Assembly: GCA_035325705.1 (NCBI GenBank)
Contig: DAOKZI010000018.1
Coordinates: forward strand, 1 to 64,000
Source: Ga0077536 sp035325705
Lineage (GTDB): Bacteria > Pseudomonadota > Gammaproteobacteria > Ga0077536
Direction: 5' to 3'
DNA: 64,000 nucleotides
Part shown: piece after piece, positions 1 through 7,743 of the stretch
Layout: each line of letters begins with the position of its first letter
Numbering within the stretch: the stretch's first letter is position 1
Notes under the pieces: generated by a model
Database searches by the model: none
What the model was told of the DNA's origin: nothing
What the model saw: the letters and a program-made list of their open reading frames with translations, nothing else
Position numbers and translations under genes: made by a program

Positions 1-35
1 GGCCGAATAAGAAGGGGGAGGAGTCCATCCCATCA

Positions 36-147
36 GATGAGCGTAGCGAATCCGGATGAGCGTAGCGAATCCGGGATCAGCGTCTGCCGTGACCTCGCGG
101 TTCCTGACTGCTCGACCCCGGATTCGCTACGCTCATCCGGGCTACGA
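36..147. repeat. Family A palindromic repeat, two arms
   Basis: Left arm (36-78) holds two copies of GATGAGCGTAGCGAATCCGG; right arm (117-147) is the inverse and ends in GGGCTACGA. This is the first of about fifteen family A copies or half-copies in the window, all intergenic. The arms can pair as a long hairpin. No coding signal is seen here. Confidence 0.85.
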
Positions 148-170
148 ATACTCCGAATAAACCTTCCCCC

Positions 171-197
171 CTCTGTGTTCTCTGTGTTCTCGGTGGC
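171..197. repeat. Family C repeat fragment
   Basis: A CT-rich fragment (CTCTGTGTTCTCTGTGTTCT followed by CGGTGGC) that matches one arm of the family C elements at 27.7, 30.4 and 45.6 kb. Similar fragments lie near 19640, 58305 and 58610. It ends just before the stop of the minus-strand lipoprotein gene. Confidence 0.6.
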
Positions 198-226
198 AAA
201 TCGGCGCTGCCGGAGCTCCGAGCGCT

Positions 227-793
227 TCAATAGCCAGGCGGCGGCGGTGTGTTGACCGGCGGATAGCTGGACGGCGCCGGGGCGTTGGCCGGCGGCGTCG
301 GGGGATAGCTCGCTGCCTGCTGCTGCAGTTGCTGCTGCTGGACGACGCTCGCCGGCACCGGCACCTGATGGCCTTTCGCGTACATGCACTGCACGTAGGC
401 GCCGTCGTAGCGCTCTTGGATGTTGTAGGCGGAGCCGGCGTAGGCGTCGGTGCCCGCGGCGCTGCCGAAGAGGAGCCCGGTGCCCGCGCCGATCGCGGCG
501 CCGGTGCCGGCGCTGCCGCCCGCGGCACCGAGCAGCGCACCGGCCGCGGCGCCGACCGCCGTGCCGACTGCTGCGCTGTTCACGGCGCTGTCGGTCGCGG
601 CCTGCTGCGTCGGCGGCAGACCGGTCGCCTGCCGCGCGTAGGCTTGGCAGGTGTAATCGTCGGCCTGGAACTGCTCGAAGCTCATGCCTTGACCCGGCAG
701 GGCCATCACGCCGGGGCCATTGGGAATGGTCGCGCAGCCGGCGAGGGCGGCGACGGCGGCGAGCAGCGAAATCTTGCGTATCGAATGTCTCAT
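227..793 (-). CDS. Glycine-zipper lipoprotein
   Basis: A 188-residue predicted lipoprotein. The start at 793 is chosen because it gives a classic signal peptide with lipobox LAGC (Cys at about residue 19); the reading frame stays open far upstream but that part lacks protein character. The middle has alternating Gly/Ala segments (about residues 75-125) of the glycine-zipper type, which insert in membranes, and the tail is Gln- and Pro-rich. Outer-membrane or periplasmic location is expected, perhaps with a role in envelope integrity as for other glycine-zipper lipoproteins, but no substrate or partner can be named. The next gene upstream, also on the minus strand, encodes another small exported protein 17 bases away, so the two are probably cotranscribed. 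Confidence 0.75.
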   Translation of the reverse strand: MRHSIRKISLLAAVAALAGCATIPNGPGVMALPGQGMSFEQFQADDYTCQAYARQATGLPPTQQAATDSAVNSAAVGTAVGAAAGALLGAAGGSAGTGAAIGAGTGLLFGSAAGTDAYAGSAYNIQERYDGAYVQCMYAKGHQVPVPASVVQQQQLQQQAASYPPTPPANAPAPSSYPPVNTPPPPGY

Positions 794-810
794 GTTCGGC
801 TCCGGGCGGC

Positions 811-1215
811 TCAACGCGGCGGCACCGTCGACGGATCGACCGGCACCCACTGCTGATTGCAACGCGGGACGTGCGGATAGTAACCGGCCGGGTTGGGGCA
901 GTAGTACCAGGTCGGGTTGGCGGCCGGCGCCTGGGCCTGCGCCTGCGGTGCCGGCTCGCGCTGTACGTACACCGGCGGGTCGCGCTCGATGATCACGGTG
1001 CGCGGCTCGTAGTAGGCCGGCGGAAACGGCCGGTACCACGGATCGTAGTACCACGGCCCGTAGGCCGGGCCGCCGAAATAGAGACCGAAGCTCGCGCGCG
1101 GCCCGTGCCAGTGGCCGTGATGGTGGCCATGACCTCGCCCATCGGCGCTGGCCGCCGGGCCCAGCAGCAGGCCGCCGGCAAGGACCGCGGCGGCGGCAAC
1201 GAGCGTCTTCTTCAT
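811..1215 (-). CDS. Small exported Tyr/Pro-rich protein
   Basis: About 134 residues with a signal peptide ending near AASA, then a His/Gly-rich stretch (HGHHHGHWHG) and a region rich in Tyr, Trp and Pro. The C-terminal WYYCPNPAGYYP motif resembles a widespread proteobacterial exported family of unknown function with a two-cysteine tail. An ATG lies at 1224 as well, but the AGGAG sits directly against it with no spacing, while it lies 9 bases before the ATG at 1215, so I prefer the latter. The His cluster might bind metal ions; this is inference only. Confidence 0.7.
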   Translation of the reverse strand: MKKTLVAAAAVLAGGLLLGPAASADGRGHGHHHGHWHGPRASFGLYFGGPAYGPWYYDPWYRPFPPAYYEPRTVIIERDPPVYVQREPAPQAQAQAPAANPTWYYCPNPAGYYPHVPRCNQQWVPVDPSTVPPR

Positions 1216-1406
1216 GGTCTGCATCTCCTGGTCTGCGACTCGGCGCCATTCTCGGCGCCACCGGCTGATTGGATGCTGAACGAATGCGCAGGTTGCGCAT
1301 CGCGCGGTAACGGTGTGTAACCGTAAGCGCCGGATCGAGGTCAGGCGGGCGAGCTTCGCGTGCCGGTCACCGCGCCGCTCGCGGGCGCCGCCGCGCCGAT
1401 GGCGTC

Positions 1407-1412
1407 TATACT
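1407..1412 (+). promoter_or_regulatory. Candidate -10 box TATACT
   Basis: TATACT lies 28 bases upstream of the start codon at 1440. No good -35 hexamer is visible at the usual distance, so this is a partial match to a sigma-70 promoter. Confidence 0.35.
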
Positions 1413-1439
1413 GGGCGCGTCTTCAGCGAGGGATCGACG

Positions 1440-2069
1440 ATGGCGGACGCCCGCTTCGACGTCGTGTTCAGCGGCCAGTTGCAGGCCGGGGTCGACGCGG
1501 CCCAGGTGCACGAGAATCTCGCGCGGCTGTTCAAGACCGAGCCGGCGAAGCTTGCGCATCTGTTCACCGGCCAAGCCGTTCCGATCAAGCGCGGCGTGGA
1601 CGCCGCGACGGCCCTGCAATACCAGGCGGCGCTGGCCAAGGCCGGCGCGCTGGTCGAGCTGATCGATACGAGCTCGGCCGCGGAACGACCCGCGCCCGCG
1701 GCGATACCCGCGCCTGCGGCCGCGACGCGACCGGCCGTGCAGCCGGCGAGAGGTCCGCGCGAGGCGCCCGTCACCGTGCCGCCCGCGATGGCTGCGCGCG
1801 GCGCGCCGCCGGTAGCCCCCGACTACTCCGTCGCCGAGCCCGGTGTCGTGCTCGTCGAGCCCGCCCCCGTGCCGCCGCCCGCGATCGACACGCGCCATCT
1901 GTCGGTCGCGGCCGTCGGCGAGACGCTGGTCGAGCCGACCATCGTCGCCGCCCCGGCCTACGATCTCAGCGGCCTCAGTCTCGATCCGCTCGGCACCTTC
2001 CTGTCCGAGGCCGAGCCGGTGGCCCCCGCGCAGTACGATTTGAGCAAGCTGTCGCTCGCGCCTTCCTGA
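1440..2069 (+). CDS. Hypothetical protein with N-terminal conserved domain
   Basis: A 209-residue soluble protein. Residues 1-75 form a compact domain (RFDVVFSGQL, LARLFK, IKRGVDAATA, KAGALVE) seen at the N-terminus of many uncharacterised gammaproteobacterial proteins. The rest is Pro/Ala-rich and low in complexity, and ends in repeated short blocks (YDLSGLSL, YDLSKLSL) like a disordered tail. The start has a GAGGG about 7 bases upstream and a TATACT box further up. The next gene (DUF3014) begins 79 bases downstream on the same strand. Function unknown. Confidence 0.7.
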   Translation: MADARFDVVFSGQLQAGVDAAQVHENLARLFKTEPAKLAHLFTGQAVPIKRGVDAATALQYQAALAKAGALVELIDTSSAAERPAPAAIPAPAAATRPAVQPARGPREAPVTVPPAMAARGAPPVAPDYSVAEPGVVLVEPAPVPPPAIDTRHLSVAAVGETLVEPTIVAAPAYDLSGLSLDPLGTFLSEAEPVAPAQYDLSKLSLAPS

Positions 2070-2148
2070 AGACGATCCCGGCGCCGGCATCCAGGCACCC
2101 GCTGCATATACGCCGGTCGAAGATCGGGAACGGAGCGAGAGAGACCGC

Positions 2149-2994
2149 ATGAACACGGTGACGAAGATCCTCGTTGCGCTGCTGCTGATTGCCGGCGCCG
2201 GCTATCTCGCCTGGCGCATCCTGCAGCCGGACGCGCCGCGCCTCGCCGAGCTGGTGCAGGAAGCGCCAGAGCGCGTGCGCCGCGCCTTGACGCCGTCCGG
2301 CGACGCGGCGGCGCCTTCCTCGGAGCCGGCGCCCGCGGCCCCGGCCGAATCCGCGATCGAGCATCCGATCGCGACCGATCCCTATGCCGCGCTGCCGACG
2401 CTGGAACGCAGCGACGGCGAGCTCCTCGATGAGCTGAAGCCGCTGCTGCCGGGCGACGCGCTGGCGCGGCTCGATACGCAGAGCCTCATCCGCCGCATCG
2501 TCGTCGCCGTCGATAACTTGCCGGGCGGGCGGCTGCCGATGAAGCAGCGGCCGGTGAAGGCCGTCGGCGGCCGGTTCCTCGTCGAGGGCGAGGACGAGGC
2601 GCTGACGCTGTCGCCGTCGAACTACGCGCGCTACGAACCCCTGATCGCGCTGGCCGAGCAGGTGGATGCGGACGCGCTGGCCGCGCTTTATCGCCGCTAT
2701 TACCCGCTGTTCCAGCAGGCCTGGCAGGAGCTCGGCTATCCGGACGCCTATTTCAACGACCGCCTCATCGCCGTCATCGATCATCTGCTCGCGGCCGAGC
2801 CGGTGGAGGAACCCGTGCGCCTCGTACGGCCCAATGTGCTCTACCGCTATGCCGATCCCGCCCTCGAAGCGCTGTCGCCCGGCCGCAAGATCCTCGTGCG
2901 CATGGGCCCGGAAAACGCGGAGCGCACCAAGGCCGTGCTGAGGAAATGGCGCGCCGCGATCCTGAGCCAGGAAGCCGGCAAGCGATCTCCGTGA
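2149..2994 (+). CDS. DUF3014 domain membrane-anchored protein
   Basis: A 281-residue protein with one N-terminal transmembrane segment (about residues 6-24), an Ala/Pro linker, and a conserved C-terminal domain (about 75-270) that matches the DUF3014 family by its pattern: LPGGRLPMKQRPVKAVGG, then the YARYEPLI block and the LYRRYYPLFQQAW block. DUF3014 proteins are single-pass inner-membrane proteins with no established function. A family A repeat starts 3 bases after the stop. Confidence 0.8.
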   Translation: MNTVTKILVALLLIAGAGYLAWRILQPDAPRLAELVQEAPERVRRALTPSGDAAAPSSEPAPAAPAESAIEHPIATDPYAALPTLERSDGELLDELKPLLPGDALARLDTQSLIRRIVVAVDNLPGGRLPMKQRPVKAVGGRFLVEGEDEALTLSPSNYARYEPLIALAEQVDADALAALYRRYYPLFQQAWQELGYPDAYFNDRLIAVIDHLLAAEPVEEPVRLVRPNVLYRYADPALEALSPGRKILVRMGPENAERTKAVLRKWRAAILSQEAGKRSP

Positions 2995-2997
2995 TCC

Positions 2998-3090
2998 GTA
3001 GCCCGGATGGAGCGCGCAGCGCGTAACCCGGGATCGGGCGTGTCGGCGCGCGGAAGATCCCGGGTTCCGCTACGCTGCACCCGGGCTACG
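2998..3090. repeat. Family A palindromic repeat
   Basis: Inverted arms GTAGCCCGGATGGAGCGCGC (2998 on) and CCGCTACGCTGCACCCGGGC (ending about 3090), with a 20-30 base centre. It separates the convergent DUF3014 and clsB genes and could act as a bidirectional transcription stop. Confidence 0.85.
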
Positions 3091-3117
3091 AACGCGCGCG
3101 CTACGCGGGGCTCGCAT

Positions 3118-4545
3118 TCAGATCAACGGGCTCAGCAGCCAGCTCAAATCCTCGGCCCAGCGCCCGAGGATCCCGGGGCGCGGCGGCAGGCTCTCCTCGC
3201 AGTGCGCGGCGAGCCGGTCTATCCACCACGCGTCGCGTGCGGCCGCCGTGCGGCCGTAGGCAAAGAGCGCGAGCTCGTAGTTCAGGTAGAGGCTGCGGGC
3301 GTCCATGTTCACCGAGCCCGTGATCGCCACGCGATCGTCGATCACGATGTGCTTGGCGTGGATCATCGCGTGCGGATGCAGGAACACGCGCACGCCGGTC
3401 TGCGCGAGCTCGCGCAGCAAGCGGTTGCGCGCCAGATCCGCGACGCGATGATTCGACTGCCGCGGCATCACGAGCCGCACGTCGACGCCGACGCGCGCCT
3501 GCAGGGCGAGCGCGCGCAGCAGGCCTTCGTCGGGCACGAAGTAGGGCGTGACGATCCAGATCCGATCGCGCGCGTTGTGGATCGCGGCCGTTAGCACGTC
3601 GTAGAAGGGTTCGCCGGCGACGTCCGGCCCGGTCGGCGCGATCTGCAGCGTGATCTCGCCCAGCGCGGCCGGCGCCGGGCCGACGGCGACGGTGCGGCCG
3701 GTCGCGAACTGCCAGTCCTGCGCGAAGAGCTGCGCGAAATCCGCCACCGCCGGGCCGCGCAACTCGACGCTGGTGTCGATCCAGCGCCGCTCGAGCGCGT
3801 CCTCCGGCAGCGCCGGCCCCATGTACTCGTGCGCGAGATTCATGCCTCCCGTCAGCACGATCGCGTCGTCGAAGATCGCGAGCTTGCGATGATTGCGCAG
3901 GTTCGCGGACCAGCGCCGCCGCAGCGGCAGCACCGGCATGAACACGCCGAGCTCGCCGCCCGCGCGCGTCAGTTCGCGCAGCCGCCACGCGCGCGCGCAG
4001 AGGCTGCCGATGGCGTCGACCAGCACGCGCACGGCGACGCCCTCGCGCGCGCGCGCCGCGAGGTGGGCGACGAGGCTGCGGCCGACGGCGTCGTCGGCGA
4101 GGATGAAGGTGGTCAGATGAATCGAATGCCGCGCGTCGTCGATCAGCGCGAGCAGGCGCTCGTAGGCCGCGGTGCCGTCGGTGAGGAGCTCCATCGCGTT
4201 GCCCGCGCGCGGCGGCGGCAGGCCGCAGGCGACCAGGCGTCTCGCGCTGTCGTCGGCGACGTCGGCGACTTCGGCCGCTTGCGGCATCGGCGCGCTCGCA
4301 TGCAGCTCGGGCTTGCGGCCGGCGCGATCGCGCAGCTTGCGCCCGCCGAATACCAGATAGGCCGGCACGCCGACCCACGGCGCGAGCACCATGAACAGAA
4401 ACCACGCGATCGAGGTCGCCGGCCGGCTGTGCTGGCGCAGGACGCGCGAGACCAGCAGCAGCGCGAGCAGGAAACCGAGGATCGTCGCCAGATGCTGGCC
4501 GATCAGCAGCAGCAGCTCCACCGGCCTCGACTCGGTATCGATCAT
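3118..4545 (-). CDS. clsB: Cardiolipin synthase (phospholipase D family)
   Basis: A 475-residue inner-membrane enzyme that joins two phosphatidylglycerol molecules (or PG and PE) to make cardiolipin. Two N-terminal transmembrane segments (about 15-35 and 45-67) are followed by two phospholipase D domains, each with an HxKxxxxD active-site motif: HRKLAIFDD and HAKHIVIDD, both followed by GG/GS and Asn as expected. The start at 4545 overlaps the upstream ybhP stop by four bases (ATGA), suggesting translational coupling. The ybhP-clsB order is the same as in enterobacteria. The two N-terminal membrane segments make ClsA-like architecture also possible; the ybhP context favours clsB. Confidence 0.85.
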   Translation of the reverse strand: MIDTESRPVELLLLIGQHLATILGFLLALLLVSRVLRQHSRPATSIAWFLFMVLAPWVGVPAYLVFGGRKLRDRAGRKPELHASAPMPQAAEVADVADDSARRLVACGLPPPRAGNAMELLTDGTAAYERLLALIDDARHSIHLTTFILADDAVGRSLVAHLAARAREGVAVRVLVDAIGSLCARAWRLRELTRAGGELGVFMPVLPLRRRWSANLRNHRKLAIFDDAIVLTGGMNLAHEYMGPALPEDALERRWIDTSVELRGPAVADFAQLFAQDWQFATGRTVAVGPAPAALGEITLQIAPTGPDVAGEPFYDVLTAAIHNARDRIWIVTPYFVPDEGLLRALALQARVGVDVRLVMPRQSNHRVADLARNRLLRELAQTGVRVFLHPHAMIHAKHIVIDDRVAITGSVNMDARSLYLNYELALFAYGRTAAARDAWWIDRLAAHCEESLPPRPGILGRWAEDLSWLLSPLI

Positions 4546-5288
4546 TGCAAGTGCAGGCGCGCGGCGAGCGCGAGGTGATCGGACATGCCGCGCCACGGCC
4601 AACCGTTCAGGACTTCGACGCGCTCGACGTCGAAGCCGCGGCAGTAGATGCGATCGAGCGGCAGCAGCGGCCGCCACGCCGGAAAAGTGCGGGCGTGACG
4701 GCCGACGTAGGCCACGTGCGCGTCGACGACGCCGAGCGCCGCGCACAGCACTTCCCCGGCCTGCTGCCGCCAGTCGTTGAAATCGCCGCCGATGATCAGC
4801 GGCTCGTCGTCCGGCACCCAGGCGCGCACCAGTTGCACGAGCTGTGCGACCTGCAGCCGGCGGTCGGTCTGGCGCAGATTCAGGTGGACGCAGCACACGT
4901 GCACCGGCGGACCCTCGTCGCGCTCGAGCACGGCGTGCAGGATCGCGCGCTGTTCCCAGCGGTTGACGCTGCAGTCGACGTTCTGCCAGTCCCGCACCGG
5001 CAGCTTGCTCAAGATCGCGTTGCCATGGTCGCCGTGCACGTGCTCGGCGCTGCGCCCGTAGATCGCGTGCGGCCACAGCGTCTCGGCGAGATACTGCGTC
5101 TGCGGATGCGGGCTCCAGTCGGCGAAGCGCCGCGCGTGGCGCGCGTGGGAGCCGACGATTTCCTGCAGCAGCACGAGATCGGGATCCGTGGCCGCGAGCG
5201 CGGAGCGGATCTGTTCCAGCACGGGCCGGCGGTTGCCCGCCGAAAGGCCTTTGTGGATGTTGTAGGAGACGATGGTGAAGGTCGTCAT
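4542..5288 (-). CDS. ybhP: Endonuclease/exonuclease/phosphatase family protein, YbhP-like
   Basis: A 248-residue member of the EEP superfamily (metal-dependent phosphodiesterases). Landmarks are SYNIHKG near the N-terminus, LLQEI with the metal-binding Glu, HLNL, GGDFND with the catalytic Asp/Asn, and the terminal SDHLAL His. It lies directly upstream of, and overlaps by four bases, the cardiolipin synthase gene, as ybhP does in Escherichia coli. A phospholipid-related role is inferred from this linkage; the substrate is not established. Confidence 0.85.
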   Translation of the reverse strand: MTTFTIVSYNIHKGLSAGNRRPVLEQIRSALAATDPDLVLLQEIVGSHARHARRFADWSPHPQTQYLAETLWPHAIYGRSAEHVHGDHGNAILSKLPVRDWQNVDCSVNRWEQRAILHAVLERDEGPPVHVCCVHLNLRQTDRRLQVAQLVQLVRAWVPDDEPLIIGGDFNDWRQQAGEVLCAALGVVDAHVAYVGRHARTFPAWRPLLPLDRIYCRGFDVERVEVLNGWPWRGMSDHLALAARLHLQ

Positions 5289-5394
5289 GCGTACAGCATA
5301 GCGAGCGCGGGTGCTCGGTCGAACAGTGGCCGCGGCGCGGCCGTCGAGCGGCTCAGGCGAGGCCGCGACCGGCCCCGCGCCGGCGCGCGGCGAT

Positions 5395-6240
5395 TTACAG
5401 AAGCTTGGCGTATTTGTCCATCACCGGCAGCACCGCGCTCGCGGGCGCCGGCGGCAGCGGCAGGATGACGCGCTTGAAGCCCAGCTCCGGCAGTTTCTTG
5501 ATCTGCTCGAGATCCGGCGGCACCGCGTAGAACATGCCGAGCGACACGGAGCTCGGATCGCGTCCGGCCTTGCGGCAGGCGTCGACGACGTGCTTGTAGC
5601 CGCCTTCGAAGTCGTAGAGCCCGCCGATCGGCATCCAGCCGTCGCAGAATTCGGCGACGTCGGCCGCGGTCTTCGGGCCGGCCGCGCCGCCCATCAGGAT
5701 CGGCGGGTGCGGGCGCTGGGTCGGCTTCGGCCACGCCCAGCTCTTTTCGAGCTTGCGGTACTTGCCCTCGAAGCTCGCCTCGTCCTGCGTCCACAGCGCC
5801 TTCATCAGCAGGATGTTCTCGCGCAGGATCGCGCGGCGCTGCTTGAAGTCCAGCTCGTGATTGCGCATTTCCTCGACGTTCCAGCCGTAGCCGATGCCGA
5901 GCTCGAAGCGGCCGCCCGAGATCATGTCCAGCGAGGCGACTTCCTTCGCGAGCCAGATCGGGTCGCGCTGCGCGACCAGCGTGATGCCGGTGCCGAGACG
6001 AATTCTCTTCGTCACCGCGGCGGCCGCGGCGAGGGCAACGAACTGATCGTGCGTGCGCCAGTATTCCTCCGGCAGCGGCGGCATGTCCTTGAAGCCGCCC
6101 CAGGGCGTCTCGCGACTCACCGGGATGTGGCTGTGCTCGGGAAACCACAGCGACTCGAAGCCCCGCGCTTCCGTCTCGCGCGCGATGTCGATCGGCTGTA
6201 TGGATTTGTCCGTGGGAAAGATGAAAAGGCCGATGTCCAT
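5395..6240 (-). CDS. LLM class flavin-dependent oxidoreductase (TIGR03619-like)
   Basis: A 281-residue bacterial-luciferase-like TIM-barrel protein. Typical features are SLWFPEHSHIP, RIRLGTGITL, the GGRFELGIGYGW block, and PILMGGAAGPKT. Such enzymes use FMN or F420 to oxidise small organic substrates; the sequence pattern is closest to the group usually annotated as F420-dependent TIGR03619, but cofactor use cannot be decided from sequence alone, and F420 synthesis genes are not in the window. It is transcribed alone, 106 bases from ybhP and 55 bases from the COG4705 gene. It is the first of three LLM proteins here; the others (44.5 and 56.2 kb) are not close paralogues. Confidence 0.85.
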   Translation of the reverse strand: MDIGLFIFPTDKSIQPIDIARETEARGFESLWFPEHSHIPVSRETPWGGFKDMPPLPEEYWRTHDQFVALAAAAAVTKRIRLGTGITLVAQRDPIWLAKEVASLDMISGGRFELGIGYGWNVEEMRNHELDFKQRRAILRENILLMKALWTQDEASFEGKYRKLEKSWAWPKPTQRPHPPILMGGAAGPKTAADVAEFCDGWMPIGGLYDFEGGYKHVVDACRKAGRDPSSVSLGMFYAVPPDLEQIKKLPELGFKRVILPLPPAPASAVLPVMDKYAKLL

Positions 6241-6295
6241 CGTCGGGGCTCCTGCAGCTTGCTCGTTGGGCTCGCGAGTATACGGAAATGGGGTC

Positions 6296-7048
6296 TCAGG
6301 CGAAGCGGTGACGGCGACCGGGTCCCCATACGGCGAGGACGAGGAGGACGAGCAGGATGGCCGAGGCCCCGGTCGTGCCGAGCGCGAGACCGCCGTGAGC
6401 CGCCGGTTTCGTCAGTACGTCGCCGAAGCTCGCGCCGAACGGACGGGTCAGCACGAAGGCGAGCCAGAACAGCATCACACGGTCCAGGCGCGTGCAGCGC
6501 CAGGCGACGGCGAGCAGCGCGAGGAGGCCGCCGATCAGCAGCGCGCCACCGGCGAAGCCGAGGCCTGACTCATCGGTGAGATAGTCACCGAGCGCGGTGC
6601 CGAGGGTGTTCGAGCAGAGGATCGTCGACCAATAGAAGGCTTCCTGGCGCCGCGTATGCACCTGCGTGACCTCGACGCTGCCTTCCGCGGCCCACCACAG
6701 CAGCAAGCTCGTCGCCAGCGCGATCGACAGCAGCGCGGTGCCGGTCGCGTAGCCGAAGCCGACGCTGCGATCGACGAAGTCGGACAGCGTCGTGCCGGCG
6801 GTGCTGGTCAGTACCACGACCAGCCAGAAGCGTGCGGGGTGGAAGCGCCGCGCCCTCAACTGCGCGCCGAGGACAAGTGCGAGCAGCGCGAACAGCAGCA
6901 GAGAGCTAGAGGCATAGCCCAAGGCGAGCGTCATCGAGAGCAGATCTCCCGCCGTTTCGCCGAGCGTCGTCGCGCAGACCTTCGCGATCCAGAAGGCGAC
7001 CGTCACCGGCGCGACCTTGGTGGCGCGCGGCACGGCGGCCATGGTCAT
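6296..7048 (-). CDS. COG4705 multi-spanning membrane protein
   Basis: A 250-residue integral membrane protein, about seven or eight helices, built from repeated units that each contain a Thr-x-Gly-(E/D/T) motif followed by an acidic residue (TTLGETAGD, TAGTTLSDF, NTLGTALGD, RPFGASFGD). This internal repeat is characteristic of the uncharacterised COG4705 family. The start at 7048 overlaps the PAP2 stop by four bases (ATGA); an alternative ATG lies six bases further in. It is the last gene of the operon that begins with the response regulator at 11758. Transport or metal/acid resistance has been suggested for relatives, but no function can be shown here. Confidence 0.8.
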   Translation of the reverse strand: MTMAAVPRATKVAPVTVAFWIAKVCATTLGETAGDLLSMTLALGYASSSLLLFALLALVLGAQLRARRFHPARFWLVVVLTSTAGTTLSDFVDRSVGFGYATGTALLSIALATSLLLWWAAEGSVEVTQVHTRRQEAFYWSTILCSNTLGTALGDYLTDESGLGFAGGALLIGGLLALLAVAWRCTRLDRVMLFWLAFVLTRPFGASFGDVLTKPAAHGGLALGTTGASAILLVLLVLAVWGPGRRHRFA

Positions 7049-7743
7049 CGCCCTGTGCACGGCGAGGGAGCCGCGGCGGGCAACAGGCGGTCGGCGAGGC
7101 TCGCGCAGACCGTCCAGCACACGGCTGCGGCCGCGACGTCGTGCGACAAGAAATGCGCGCCGCGCAACTGCTGCACGAGGCCGAGTGCGAGACCGGCGAA
7201 TAGGGCCAGCGCGAGCACGATCCTGGCGTGCGGGCAGCGCGCATCGCGTGCGGCGAAGTACCACGCGAAGAGCGCATAGCCGCCGGTCGCATGGCCGGAC
7301 GGAAAGCAGCCCTTGACCGCCGCCGCGCCCGACTGCCACTGCAACCAGCCGCCGGGCGGGAGATAACCGCCGTAGCGCGTCAGATCCCAAGGGCAGGGCA
7401 CGGGTAGCAAGGTCTTGCCCGCGGTGACGAGGGCATAGCAAAGCGTCATGGCGAGCAGCGTGTAGAGCAGGCGGCGGCGCCAGGGCCGCCAGCGTGGCAG
7501 GGCGCAGGCGCACACGGCGAGCGCGGCGGTGGCGAGATAGCCCAGCTTCGAGGCCTGCTGCACCCGTGCGTGGAAGAGGTTCGCAAACAGCGGATCGTGG
7601 CGCAGCCGCCAAGCCATACCCTGGCTCGCATACAAGCGGTCCGCGAGCCGCAGATCGAGATCCCGCCACTGCAGCAGGGCGAGGAGGACGAGGCCGCCGC
7701 ACAGCAGGACGAGCGGTCGCTGGTCACGCGGCGGGCCGCTCAT
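7045..7743 (-). CDS. PAP2-family membrane phosphatase
   Basis: A 232-residue membrane protein of the type 2 phosphatidic acid phosphatase family. The three active-site blocks are present in relaxed form: KTLLPVPCPWDL, CFPSGHATGGYALF (catalytic PSGH), and RGAHFLSHDV (His and Asp of block 3). Family members remove phosphate from lipids such as PG-phosphate, undecaprenyl pyrophosphate or lipid A. Five or six transmembrane helices are predicted. It overlaps both neighbours by four bases (ATGA junctions), so it is translationally coupled to the LTA-synthase-family gene upstream and COG4705 downstream. That linkage suggests it acts on the lipid by-product or substrate of the phosphotransferase. Confidence 0.85.
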   Translation of the reverse strand: MSGPPRDQRPLVLLCGGLVLLALLQWRDLDLRLADRLYASQGMAWRLRHDPLFANLFHARVQQASKLGYLATAALAVCACALPRWRPWRRRLLYTLLAMTLCYALVTAGKTLLPVPCPWDLTRYGGYLPPGGWLQWQSGAAAVKGCFPSGHATGGYALFAWYFAARDARCPHARIVLALALFAGLALGLVQQLRGAHFLSHDVAAAAVCWTVCASLADRLLPAAAPSPCTGR